DNA of 64,000 bases from Patagioenas fasciata (GCF_037038585.1 NC_092541.1:2539445-2603444); one strand, 5' to 3'; counted from the first letter of the stretch, positions 47,201 to 58,054 are shown. A program made the numbers and translations. Notes: generated by a model from the letters alone, not told the origin.

Positions 47201-50200
47201 GCAAGGGCACAAAGGTGGAAAAGCAGAACTTTGCTCCAAAGGGCTGCAAACCTCACGTTTCCTCAGGTTGGCCAAGAAGCCTCTGAAGCATCATTTGCAG
47301 GCATGTTTAATTACAAGGCTCTACGGGCAGCTGGTATTAAAGCTCGCCCGCTGGTTCCAGGGCAGCTCTTCCCCCATGCATTGAGCCTCTGGGGTGTTTT
47401 ACCCGGCTCAGAGCAGAAACCACACGTGAAGAAGCAGAAGCAGCGCGTGGGCGAGGTGAGAAGCAGGAGGACGAAAAGGCACAAACGGGGTGCCAAGAGT
47501 TCTCAGAATTAAACCTCCGCCTGGGACCAAGCACGGCCGGTAGCGCTGCTGAGCATCTCTGGGGCCGGGGGGAGCAAATCGAGGGGGGGAACCATGACAG
47601 CAAGAGATCATTTCTCATTTTACAGTGACAAAAGCTTCATTTTGGGAAGCACCAATGGCTACGGATGACAGCTCTTGCTTGTACATCGCATCTCGGAATC
47701 CCAAAAACCATCATCAGTTTCAAGCCAGACCTTTCCACCAGAGCAGAGTCTTTGATGCCCCAAAGCAAAGTCTGAGGAAAGGTGCAGGAAACCCCTCTAT
47801 TCCCCAATATCTCAGAGTGCCCGGTGCACCGGTTTGAGCCACAGAGCTCAGACCGGTGCCCAGGGAGCGCGGCTCTCACCTCTGTAGTGCTCCATGCGGG
47901 TGTGGTGGGTGATGCCCTGCGACCGAAAGCTCAAGCTCAGGATGTACCGGGGGTCCGAGCTGTCTCGCACCAGGAAGGACCCATCCGGCTTCCCCTTCAG
48001 CTTCATCTCGGCGTCCTCCCAGTTCATGGGTCCCCAGTACCACCCGCACTGGGAACACACACAGGCGGAACATCAGCGAGTGCTGTTAGTCCCCTTTAAA
48101 TGCCAAAATAGAAGCGTCTGGTTGTATCCGCCCTGGAGGGTGGATGGTTGGGGCTTGTCGCTCCTGGATGAGAGCGCAGCACATTCCTCACCACCCAGAA
48201 GTGGCAAAGGAACAGAGGTGATATGACACCCCTTTCAAAATGCTTCTCCAGACTCAAAGACCTCCCTGGGAGAAAGGCAGGAGGATTTTTGTCAGTCCTG
48301 TCCTAACCTGATGATCATAAATCTGTGAAAGAGCTGATCAGCCCCCAAAATCACAGCCTAGACCTGCAGTTTGGCCCTTCTGGCTGCTGCCACCACCCCA
48401 AGTCCCCATTACCTTCTCCAGCTCTCGCAAACTGGCTGCAAAGCTGCTGGAGTCTGGGCGGTAGAGCGGGCACTGCAGGTGCGGGATGGGCTGGCCGGGG
48501 GGCCCCTCTGTCCCCCGCAGAGGGACAATCCGCGGGAAGGCGTCTGCAGGGGAGACACAGCCCTGGTCACCATCACCGTGGGGAAAGAGGAGGGGGAAAA
48601 GAGGAGGAGGAGGAAGGAGGGGGGGGAAAAGAGGAGGAGGAGGAAGGAGGGGGGGGAAAAGAGGAGGAGGAGGAAGGAGGGGGGGGGAAAAGAGGAGGAG
48701 GAGGAAGGAGGGGGGGGGAAAAGAGGAGGAGGAGGAAGGAGGGGGGGGGAAAAGAGGAGGAGGAGGAAGGAGGGGGGGGAAAAGAGGAGGAGGAGGAAGG
48801 AGGGGGGGGGAAAAGAGGAGGAGGAGGAAGGAGGGGGGGGGAAAAGAGGAGGAGGAGGAAGGAGGGGGGGGGAAAAGAGGAGGAGGAGGAAGGAGGGGGG
48901 GGAAAAGAGGAGGAGGAGGAAGGAGGGGGGGGGAAAAGAGGAGGAGGAGGAAGGAGGGGGGGGGAAAAGAGGAGGAGGAGGAAGGAGGGGGGGGGAAAAG
49001 AGGAGGAGGAGGAAGGAGGGGGGGGGAAAAGAGGAGGAGGAGGAAGGAGGGGGGGGGAAAAGAGGAGGAGGAGGAAGGAGGGGGGGGGAAAAGAGGAGGA
49101 GGAGGAAGGAGGGGGGGGGAAAAGAGGAGGAGGAGGAAGGAGGGGGGGGGAAAAGAGGAGGAGGAGGAAGGAGGGGGGGGGAAAAGAGGAGGAGGAGGAA
49201 GGAGGGGGGGGGAAAAGAGGAGGAGGAGGAAGGAGGGGGGGGGAAAAGAGGAGGAGGAGGAAGGAGGGGGGGGGAAAAGAGGAGGAGGAGGAAGGAGGGG
49301 GGGGGAAAAGAGGAGGAGGAGGAAGGAGGGGGGGGGAAAAGAGGAGGAGGAGGAAGGAGGGGGGGGGAAAAGAGGAGGAGGAGGAAGGAGGGGGGGGGAA
49401 AAGAGGAGGAGGAGGAAGGAGGGGGGGGGAAAAGAGGAGGAGGAGGAAGGAGGGGGGGGAAAAGAGGAGGAGGAGGAAGGAGGGGGGGGAAAAGAGGAGG
49501 AGGAGGAAGGAGGGGGGGGAAAAGAGGAGGAGGAGGAAGGAGGGGGGGGAAAAGAGGAGGAGGAGGAAGGAGGGGGGGGAAAAGAGGAGGAGGAGGAAGG
49601 AGGGGGGGGAAAAGAGGAGGAGGAGGAAGGAGGGGGGGAAAAAGAGGAGGAGGAGGAAGGAGGGGGGGGAAAAGAGGAGGAGGAGGAAGGAGGGGGGGGA
49701 AAAGAGGAGGAGGAGGAAGGAGGGGGGGGAAAAGAGGAGGAGGAGGAAGGAGGGGGGGGAAAAGAGGAGGAGGAGGAAGGAGGGGGGGGAAAAGAGGAGG
49801 AGGAGGAAGGAGGGGGGGGAAAAGAGGAGGAGGAGGAAGGAGGGGGGGGAAAGAGGAGGAGGAGGAAGGAGGGGGGGGGAAAGAGGAGGAGGAGGAAGGA
49901 GGGGGGGGAAAAGAGGAGGAGGAGGAAGGAGGGGGGGGAAAAGAGGAGGAGGAGGAAGGGGGGGGGGGAAAAGAGGAGGAGGAGGAAGGAGGGGGGGAAA
50001 AGAGGAGGAGGAGGAAGGAGGGGGGGGAAAAGAGGAGGAGGAGGAAGGAGGGGGGGGAAGAGGAGGAGGAGGAAGGAGGGGGGGGAAAAGAGGAGGAGGA
50101 GGAAGGAGGGGGGGGAAAAGAGGAGGAGGAGGAAGGAGGGGGGGGAAAAGAGGAGGAGGAGGAAGGAGGGGGGGGGAAAAGAGGAGGAGGAGGAAGGGGG

Positions 50201-53200
50201 GGGGGAAAGAGGAGGAGGAGGAAGGAGGGGGGGGAAAGAGGAGGAGGAGGAAGGAGGGGGGGGAAAAGAGGAGGAGGAGGAAGGAGGGGGGGAAAAGAGG
50301 AGGAGGAGGAAGGAGGGGGGGGAAAAGAGGAGGAGGAGGAAGGAGGGGGGGGAAAAGAGGAGGAGGAGGAAGGAGGGGGGGGAAAAGAGGAGGAGGAGGA
50401 AGGAGGGGGGGGAAAAGAGGAGGAGGAGGAAGGAGGGGGGGGAAAAGAGGAGGAGGAGGAAGGAGGGGGGGGAAAAGAGGAGGAGGAGGAAGGAGGGGGG
50501 GGAAAAGAGGAGGAGGAGGAAGGAGGGGGGGGGAAAGAGGAGGAGGAGGAAGGAGGGGGGGAAAGAGGAGGAGGAGGAAGGAGGGGGGGAAAGAGGAGGA
50601 GGAGGAAGGAGGGGGGGAAAGAGGAGGAGGAGGAAGGAGGGGGGGAAAGAGGAGGAGGAAGGAGGGGGGGAAAAGAGGAGGAGGAAGGAGGGGGGGAAAA
50701 GAGGAGGAGGAAGGAGGGGGGGAAGAGAGGAGGAGGAAGGGCAAGGTGCAACCTGGTGCAACAAGGAGCTTCAGCAAAACTCCTGTAGGCAACAAGAGTC
50801 GCATCAGCGGCACCGCTGCTGTTAGAGCAGCCTTAAAGCTTATTGAAATAAAACCCCCAAAGCCCAGAAGGCCAAAGAGGAGAGGCAGAGCCTTGCTGCT
50901 GCAGGGGCTGACCTGGGGCGTGCGGCGGGGGCGGCGGCGGCAGAGGGAAGGACTGCAGGGACGAGCCCATGGGAGCCACCAGCACGGGCAGCGTCCCGCT
51001 GATGTCGTCTAGGAGAGAGCAGAGGCGAGAGACGGTCAGAGAAACAGGAACGCGAGCGAGTTCCGCAACACCCAGCGCCCCAAACACCCCCAGCAAAGCG
51101 GTGCTGCTTGGAGCAGTGAGGATGGAGACCCCCCCCCAGTCCAACTAGTTTGGGTTGGTGGGACATTCAAACTGCCCCAGTGCCACCCCTGCCATGAGCA
51201 AGGACATCGTCACCAGCTCAGGTTGCTCAGAGCCCCGTCCAGCCTGGCCTGGGATGTCTCCAGGGATGGTTCATCCACCACCTCTCTGGGAACCTGGGCC
51301 AGGCTCTCACCACCCTCAGGGACAACAATTCCTTCCCCACGTCCAGCCTGACCCTCCCCTCTTATTTTCCGGGCAGAGGGGCAGTTCCTGCACTCCCGGG
51401 GGGATTCGGGGTGGGGATGCCCTGTGGGACGGTACCCAAGAGGCTGAGGCTCCTCCGTGGCGGCGGTGGCGGCGTCGGGGGGTGGGGGGAGCTCAGTCCG
51501 CGCTGCGAGATGTCCACGTCCACCAGCGACACCGTCTCACCTGCGGGGCCGTGGGACAAACCGTGAGCTCCCCTGGGGCCAGGGGGACGAGCTCTTGAGC
51601 TGTTTATAAATCAGTTTGATGCTCTGTAAGGTTTGGGAAATGGTTTCATGGGTCTGCACGGCACCCACTGGCACCAGACCCTGGTAACACCCCTGTTAAC
51701 GCCAGCCTGAGTTTGCCAACAAATACTGTTGCTGATCAAACAGAAATATCTTTCAACCTGAAGAGCACAAGGGTACCAACTCCTAAAATCAATAAGAGGG
51801 AGCTGGACAGGCTTTTACTTTAAATAACTGGAATTCAGCGGAGCTGAGAGGCTTTGGGTGCAGGATGCTGCTTGGGAAAATAATGACACAAACTAAGATG
51901 CCTAACTTAAAACCAGAGAAGCTGAAAATCAGCCTAAAAGCACAGGAAGACAAATGAAGCCGTCAAATCAAGGGAGCTCTGCACCATCAACGGCAGCAAG
52001 AGGCTTCCAGCTCGACTCACCCGCTTTTCCAACACACCTATCGCCACAAAAATCACATTTTGCCTCCTTTGCCCTGCAAAAAGACCCTCAATATGAAGTT
52101 ATTTTGGATCTGACCCTCATAACAAGCCACGTAAAGCCCCACGCAGCTGAACAGGACTCGCTTGTGACCTGAAATTCCTCCTCACGCAAGTCGTGAGCCG
52201 GGATTCTCCCAAGAAAACCCCAAGGGCTGCTACAAACCAGCAACTTCACCCCCCAGAAAGGGGAAGGTCCGAAACCAGCGGGACACAGGGAAACAGGGCA
52301 AACACGCAGGAGAAGGTGGTTTTCCCCAAAAGAGGTTTCGGTTCCCATTGCTGTCACGCAACGGAGCCGCTGGTGTGAGGCTGGTGTGGGACATGGGGTC
52401 TGAGCCCCCCAAACCCCAGGAGGGCAGCACCGAACCGCATTTGCTACTAATACTATACAATATAATATGTACTAATCTATATGTTATTGCCACGTGCTGC
52501 TCTTTTCGCAGCAGAACGCCCTGTAAACCTTTCCAAGCCTTACCTGTGAAGAGGGGGCTGAAGACAACCGGGGAAAAGGCACTTTGAGTTCTTGTCAGTC
52601 TGTGTTTCCTATAGGGAATAAGAAAAACATCTTTAGTAGAGATAGGGAGAAAAACACCCCTTGATCTTCTCAAACCAGGAGAACCTTCGTCATCCTTCAC
52701 GGAGCCTGAGCTGGCTCAGTTCTGCGTTTATTCCCCTCCTAGAGCAGCGCTTGGGCTTAAGTAGGGCAGCCAAGCTGTAAAGCTGGGTCTCCGTCCTGCT
52801 ACTAAGCAAATCTCTAACTAGGTAATTAATAAAGCCTTTGGAAAGCAAAACCCTGAGCCAGGACAGTAACCAGAGCCCAGGAGCCGTTTCACAATGGATG
52901 TCACGAGATTTCTGGGGACCAGGCATTGCCAAATACCCCAACAAACAGGTCGGGTCCTCGCGCTGCTCTGAGGACACCGCGTCCCACAGGGGCACAAAAC
53001 GCAGGGGAAGGGCAGAAGAGCCGAACCCGAAGTCATTGACATGGGTTTTATACAGATCCATCCCCAGAAAACGCTGGTAAACCGAGGCACAGAGTCCAGC
53101 ACCCCCAGGACTCAGATCCACGGTCAAGGTGAGACAAGAAACACGTCCCTGGTGCCAGAAACTCATCCTGATGTACAAAACCTCATTAAAACGTTGGGAA

Positions 53201-55686
53201 GTGTTTTCATTTTAAGCCTCTTGCACCTCTTGAAGGTTGGATTGCTCTCCCCCAAAGGAGGACAATTCACCAATTATCGGCCACACACGAACACACCAAA
53301 AAAATTACACTTTGGACTAATATCAACTAATCTTATAGTAACAGCTCTGTTCCACCCACTAGGCCAGACGGGAAGAAGCGTCGCTGGCATTTTGCAGTTA
53401 CCAAAACAGCTACGTTTTATGCCAGCGTTTTACAGCCATGGATTTCTGAGATTTCTCAGAATGTCTCACAGGGCGAGAGCAAGAAACGATCCACATGGAC
53501 CAAATCCTCCACTTCCCAGCTTGCTCGCCACCAAAACCACGTTCCCAATACTCCCCCTCCTGCCCTCCGGTTGTGCAGTCACCTCCAAATGATGCCAAAA
53601 CCCCACGGAGAAGTAATTAGGTGTGAGGAGTAATTAGGTGTGAGCGGTACCCGAACGCTGCTGCATCAGGAAAGAAAAGCAGTGTCTTCTGAGGCTGAAT
53701 ATTCACTTCCCAGCAAGCCCAGCTTAGCTAAGCCAGGTCTAAGGTGCTCATGAGAGCATGGGCATCACACCAACCCAAACCACTTGTCTTCAGTGATGAG
53801 AGCGGGGACAGCAAGGACCGTCTGTCCTGTCACTGTCTGTCCCATCACCACCTACCAACCCTGCACCCCTTATCCTAAAAAAGCCCTGTTCAGATAATCC
53901 AGCCCATGTCAGCGAGGGGAGATTCCCGGAACTGGAAGCCACAGGACCTGCTGCATCTCAGAAACCATCCCTTGCTTCAAAGAAGGGGGAATTTTGGCCT
54001 TGGTTGCTTTTTGGGCCACATCCAGCGCTGTGGGTCACGCCTGATCCAAGGTCAGCATCTTCACGGTCAAGCTGGAGAAACATTCCTGCTCAACCATCAA
54101 CAGGTCTGCAGCCGCAGCGAGGAGGCAACGTGTCCCAAAAGCCTGACGTGAGGTTAATTAGCCCCGCAGGGAGAGTGTTGTAACGCTCGGAGTCCGTGCA
54201 ATTATTTAAAGGTGCTCCCGGGGTGGCTGCGCAGAGCCCGGGCAGGCTCTCCCGGCCTTCTCCACCAGGAATCTCGGTTCTGCTGCTGGAAACGCCACAG
54301 AAAGAGGGTTCTGGAGCGCAGGAGGCCCATCCGAACCGGAGGCTGGGGTACGGAGCAGCCCTTCACCCTCCCCGGCTCATGTCAACAGCTCGTGCCTTCT
54401 CCTGAAGCACCAGGCTGGAGTTGACACAGCGGGGCTGAGGAACAGGGGGTGCAGGGTCCCACACCAAGAGGTCGCAGGATTTGTCCCTCTGGCCACATCC
54501 AGCCAGGGAGCACTCGAGGGCAGCAGGAGGGCACAGCCCCCACAGCAGCACCCGCCGAGGCGGGAGCCCAAATGTGACACTTGTGACCCACAGGAAATGG
54601 TTCTGCAAGACGGTGAGAGGAAACACCAGTCCCTTGGGTCCCAGCGCGGTGTCACCAGCTGCCAGGACGCATCGCTTCCTCGCTCGGCCGGTGCGCTTGG
54701 CATCCTGGGGCTCCAAGTAGCTCCTGTTCCCGGACATTTTCCTGGCACCTCCTTTGGGGACACAGGGCCAGAGCAGCATGTTCCTCCTCCACCTGCTTTG
54801 GCAGCTGCTCAGAAGAGGCCGGAGCCCAGTTCGGAGCCGATGGGCAGCCGCAGTGCCTGTCTGTGGGATGGCACCTGTGCCACCAGCCAGGTGTCCCGGT
54901 ACTGGTGGCTCTTCTCCCCCGGCAGCGCGGGTCACACCGTTACACCATCCCCAACGCCAACGCCAAGGTCCCCCAGCTGCTCCCCACAGCCCCAAACCTC
55001 CCCCAAAGCACGGAGCAGCCCCCGCGGCCGGTCCCCCCGTACCTGCCCGGCTCCTGCTCCCGGCCGCGGGCCCCGCACACGTCGGTCAGGCTCCCGGCCG
55101 AGGCGGGCAGGTCCCCGCCGCGCCGGCCCTCGCTGCCGCCGTCCCCGGTGGCCGAGCCGCCGCTGCAGCTCTTGGTGCGGAACAGGCGGCTGAGGCGGAT
55201 CTTCAAGGAGCCCTTCCTGCCGCCGGGACCGGCTCCCCCGGGGGCGGCGGGGGGCGGCGCGGCGGGGCCGGCGGCTCCTCTCCCGGCGGCGCGGGCGGCT
55301 GCGCGCCCGGGGGATCCCGGTTCCTCCTCGGAGCAGCTCCCGGCCTCGTCGGGCTCCAGCGCCTCCAGCACCAGCAGCGCGTCGCTGGTCTCCTCGGCGG
55401 CGGGCCCGGTGGGGGGCGGCGGGCCCAGGCACGGGCAAGGGGGCCCCGCCGGTGCCTTCGCTCCCAGCCCGGGTGGCCGCAGCCCCAGCGCCGCCAGCTG
55501 CAGCTCCAGCCCGCCCGGCGGGGCCGCTCCCCAGCGCGCCGCGGCTTTGGGCTCCAGGGCGCAACGGTGCCGCGGGCACAGCAGCTCCGCGCCGCCGCCG
55601 CCGCCCGCCGGGCCTGGGCTCCCGCCTCCCACCGCCGGGCCGCCCTCCTCGCCGGGCCGGCCCTCCGCCGCGTTGCGGAACACCAT
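43695..55686 (-). CDS. SOCS7: Suppressor of cytokine signaling 7, complete coding region in 9 exons
   Basis: Coding exons in transcript order: 55043-55686, 52544-52608, 51436-51540, 50913-51008, 48413-48543, 47880-48048, 45859-45987, 44121-44256, 43695-43815. They sum to 1,596 nt, or 531 aa; I remember the human protein as 581. Layout: a disordered N-terminus, proline-rich segments ([26 protein letters not shown]), an SH2 domain (about 350-455) and a SOCS box (about 460-505). SOCS7 is a substrate receptor of an Elongin B/C-Cullin 5 ubiquitin ligase, linked in mammals to insulin signalling (IRS1), NCK and septins. The start MVFRN matches the human start, but an upstream in-frame ATG exists at 55,899. 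The gene is divergent from GPR179. Confidence 0.93.
45500..45550 (+). mobile_element. CR1 LINE 3' tail remnant, plus orientation
   Basis: ctcaatgatcttaaaggtct followed by ttttccaacccaaatgattc is the typical end of CR1. Only about 50 bp remain, in a SOCS7 intron. Confidence 0.85.
45859..48048 (-). CDS. SOCS7: SOCS7 exons encoding the SH2 domain
   Basis: Exons 47880-48048 and 45859-45987. The domain opens [17 protein letters not shown] and carries [17 protein letters not shown]; the arginine of FLVRDS (about residue 375) is the phosphotyrosine-binding residue. The second exon gives [16 protein letters not shown] and [17 protein letters not shown]. The phosphotyrosine pocket looks intact. Confidence 0.94.
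48413..52608 (-). CDS. SOCS7: SOCS7 exons 2-5 (proline-rich central region)
   Basis: Exons 52544-52608 ([19 protein letters not shown]), 51436-51540 ([34 protein letters not shown]), 50913-51008 ([20 protein letters not shown]) and 48413-48543 ([20 protein letters not shown]). All internal junctions are phase 1. The polyproline runs are plausible SH3 ligands, in line with reported NCK binding. Exons 50913-51008 and 48413-48543 flank the giant homopurine array. Confidence 0.92.
48585..50735. repeat. Homopurine (A/G-only) minisatellite, about 2.15 kb, in a SOCS7 intron
   Basis: About 70 copies of a 29-31 bp unit, aaaagaggaggaggaggaag plus a run of 8-11 bases ending in G's. The plus strand is purine-only; the SOCS7 transcript strand is pyrimidine-only. 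Variants lie in ordered blocks: about 31-bp units to 49,440, 30-bp units to about 49,850, mixed lengths after that, and a last block lacking one GAG triplet from about 50,650. The array fills about 90% of the intron 48,544-50,912 and ends about 40 bp from the acceptor of exon 48413-48543. Confidence 0.97.
51165..51365 (-). mobile_element. CR1 LINE fragment, minus orientation
   Basis: caaggacatcgtcaccagct, ccagcctggcctgggatgtc, tccagggatggttcatccac and ccagcctgaccctcccct match the reverse complement of CR1 just upstream of its 3' end. It lies in the short SOCS7 intron 51,009-51,435. Confidence 0.88.
52609..55042 (-). other. SOCS7: SOCS7 intron 1, no further gene seen
   Basis: About 2.4 kb between the first and second coding exons. 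No exon with paired splice sites and homology is recognised on either strand; it is AT-richer from 53,200 to 53,400. Confidence 0.55.
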
Positions 55687-55899
55687 CAGCTGCGGCGGAG
55701 GCCGCGGGGAGCGCAGCGCCCCGCCGCCCGGTAGCGCCGGCAGCCGCCCGGGGCCCAGCGGCCCCGCCGCGCCGGTAACGGCGCCGCCCGCCGCGCCCGC
55801 CTCCGGCCCGGCCCCATAGCCCAGCAGGCGGCTGAGCACCCGGTAGGAGGCGGCGGCGGCCGCTGCCGCCTCCCCGTCGCGCAGCTCGGCGCGCTGCAT
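55043..55899 (-). CDS. SOCS7: SOCS7 first coding exon, with possible N-terminal extension
   Basis: From MVFRN (ATG 55684-55686) the exon reads through [33 protein letters not shown] and [18 protein letters not shown] to a GTACGG donor in phase 2. The frame stays open upstream for 71 more codons to an ATG at 55897-55899 opening MQRAELRDGEAAA, with LSRLLGYG inside. The shorter start matches the human protein as I remember it; the longer one would give 602 aa. The overlapping plus-strand frames are shadows of this very GC-rich exon. Confidence 0.85.
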
Positions 55900-56200
55900 G
55901 GCTACGGCCGCCGCATGGCTCCCGGCACCGGGACGGGCCGCCGCCGCCACCGCTCCCTCCTCCTGCGCGGCGACGGCGGCGCCGCCACGCCCCCGCACTT
56001 CCGCCGCAAGTCACGCCCCTTTCCCATAGCCACGCCTCACCGGCCACTGTGGCCACGCCCAGGGATGAGGCCACGCCTCCTCGGGCCCCCCTCCACGTGG
56101 AGCGCGGCCGCGGGGACACCGGGGACATCGGGGACACCGGGGACACGGGCACCCACCGGGACACCGGCGGCGGGGACGGCGGGGACACGGCTGGCTGGGC
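55900..56200 (-). promoter_or_regulatory. SOCS7: SOCS7 CpG-island promoter region
   Basis: CpG-dense DNA continues upstream (minus sense) of the first exon to about 56,200. GC-box-like cccgcccc and ccacgcc motifs repeat (ccacgcctcaccggccac, ccacgcccagg). No TATA box is seen. The island lies between the divergent SOCS7 and GPR179 starts and could serve both. Confidence 0.55.
56107..56190. repeat. ggggacacc short tandem repeat
   Basis: Degenerate 9-12 bp copies (ggggacaccggggacatcgg) lie at the edge of the SOCS7 CpG island. Confidence 0.75.
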
Positions 56201-56334
56201 GGCTGGGGCAGCGGGGGTGTCCAGGGCGCCTGGAGGTGCAGCCCCGACCGCGACTCACGGGACTCTCCCCGCCTCGGGGGACAGTGGGGAGTGGCGGGCA
56301 CGGGTGTCCGGCACCTGCGTGTCGCCAACCCGGC

Positions 56335-56572
56335 ACAGCTCTTGCATGGGTCTTGCACAGCTCTTGCACGGTTCTTGCACAACTCCTGCACTGTTCTTGC
56401 ACAGTTCTTGCATGGTTTTTGCACAGCTCTTGCACGGTTCTTGCACAGCTCTGCACAGCTCTTGCACGGTTCTTGCACAGCTCTTGCACAGCTCTGCACA
56501 GCTCTTGCACGGTTCTTGCACAGCTCTTGCACAGCTCTTGCACGGTTCTTGCACAGCTCTTGCAGGCAGCAC
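56335..56572. repeat. 12-bp minisatellite (gctcttgcacag) between SOCS7 and GPR179
   Basis: About 20 copies of a 12-bp unit alternate between ctcttgcacag and ttcttgcacgg variants, with a few short 10-bp units. All frames on both strands stay open because the unit lacks stops, so the apparent proteins are artefacts. It sits in the intergenic promoter interval. Confidence 0.93.
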
Positions 56573-57167
56573 GCTGCACCATCGCTTCAGGCAGGGGGAG
56601 CTGAGCAGCCTCTTGTGCCTCAGTTTCCCCTCTGCAGTGCTGCATGAGACTCCGGACATCGTCCCCGAGCTCGGGGGGGCAGCGTCAGGCCCTGCCACAG
56701 GGACTGTGCTCATGGCCACCCCCAGAGCGCACTCGCCGTCCCCCCATTTCCACCCCATGTTTGGGGGGCCCAGGCACTGCGGGACTGAAACCTGGGACCA
56801 TATGGGGACCCAGCAGGCAACCTGCTCCCCCGCCGAGGGGGCCGCGGGAAGAGGGGTGCCGGGAGGAAAATTCCCGGCCCCGTTGCCATGGCTTCCCATC
56901 AGGATGCGCTGGCATCACGGGCAGCCTGGGGGGCCCGGGGGGCCCCACGGGGTTCAGGCTGGGGGCTCCCCAGCAGCCTGGCTGCCTGAGCGGGAGCGCG
57001 GGGGCGAGCGGGGGGGCTCCGGGCGGGCAGCGCCAGCAGATGAACATGTTTTGGAGCCGGTGACGTCTGCTCCAGCATCGCCGAGGGAGAAAAACAGGCG
57101 GCAGTGCGTGAGTCCGGCCCCGCCGCGCAGAGCGGGGCTCCCGGCCGGCTCGGGCACCGTGGCCGCC

Positions 57168-57221
57168 ATGGCCCCCCCGGGCCAGCCCGCACGGGCACCG
57201 GGGACCGGGGGGCTCCGCTGA
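57168..57221 (+). CDS. Candidate upstream ORF in the GPR179 5' leader
   Basis: An ATG in an ideal Kozak context (gccgccatgg) opens 17 codons and stops at TGA 57219-57221, nine bases before the GPR179 ATG. If the leader starts upstream of it, it could lower GPR179 translation and rely on reinitiation. Transcript start data are needed. Confidence 0.35.
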   Translation: MAPPGQPARAPGTGGLR

Positions 57222-57230
57222 GCCCCGGCC

Positions 57231-58054
57231 ATGGCTCCGTGGTGGTGGCCGCTGCTGTGGTGCCTGCGCGCAGCGCTGGTCGGCGACATCATCCTCACGG
57301 GGGGCCAGCAGGCGGGACCACCCCCACCGGTGAGATGGTCCCCGTCATCCTCCTGGGGGCTGACCCCAGAGCCGGGGACATCGGGGGACCCCGAGGGCTC
57401 GTCGGCAGCGCTGGCGTTCCTGCAGACGGGCGATGCGCAGCGTCTGGCCCAGGCCAACTGCAGCCGGGGCGTCGCGGCGGGGGCAGCCGGCCCCGGGCCC
57501 CCCCCGGCGCTGCGAGCTGCCCTGCGAGCCGCCCCCGAGGCGCTGGCCCACGCCGCCAACTTCCTCAACATGCTCTTCCAGACCAACGACATCCGCGAAG
57601 CCAGCGTGGCCGAGGACGTGGAGTGGTACCAGGCGCTGGTCCGCAGCCTGGCCGAGGGGCACCCGTGGGTGCGCCGTGCGGTGCTGGCCCTGGACGCCCA
57701 CCCACTGGCCGCCAAGCCCCGGCTGATGCTGCAGGCCACCAAGGGGGACGGGGACATCCTGCTGCAGGACATCTCAAACGCCGCCCCCGGCAACCTCAGC
57801 TGGGACAACGAGTGGTTCAGCGCCCTCAGGTCCCAGCGCAGCCCCCCGCTGCGCAAGCGGGTGCTCAGCAATGACCTGCGCAGCATGGACACCCCCAAAT
57901 GGCAGCGGGGGGACAGCTACGTGGGGGACGCCGGGCACGTGCGGTGGTCCCCGCCGTTCCTCGAGTGCCGGGATGGCCGGTTCCTGTCCGCCTGGGCGGT
58001 CACGCTCTCCTCCGCCTTCTACGGTCTCAAGCCCGATCTCAGCCCCGAGTTCAA
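57231..58054 (+). CDS. GPR179: GPR179 first coding exon (signal peptide and ectodomain)
   Basis: It starts MAPWWWPLLWCLRAALVGDI, a clear signal peptide (residues about 1-18). The body includes FLNMLFQTNDIREASVAEDV, EWYQALVRSL, TPKWQRGDSYVG and WSPPFLECRDGRFLSAWAVT. This is the conserved extracellular region shared with GPR158, reported to fold as a Cache-type ligand domain. The exon ends in phase 2 at a GTAAGT donor. Confidence 0.92.

Noticed and set aside
48585-50735. Regular repeat of about 30 bp resembling a CRISPR array
   Set aside because: There are no unique spacers; the units are directly tandem and purine-only in a vertebrate intron.
48325-51012. Very long open frames (about 750-895 aa) on both strands over the purine array
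   Set aside because: The unit contains no stop codon in these frames and its length is often a multiple of three. The products are Gly/Arg/Lys/Glu or Pro/Ser/Phe/Leu low complexity. They overlap real SOCS7 exons on the other strand, so they are not proteins.
54754-55819. Plus-strand frames of 318-326 aa over the SOCS7 first exon
   Set aside because: They are shadows of the GC-rich SOCS7 coding exon on the opposite strand.
56049-57221. A 390-aa plus-strand frame upstream of GPR179
   Set aside because: It runs through the stop-free 12-bp minisatellite and CpG DNA. Its start lies in the SOCS7 promoter and no domain is recognised.
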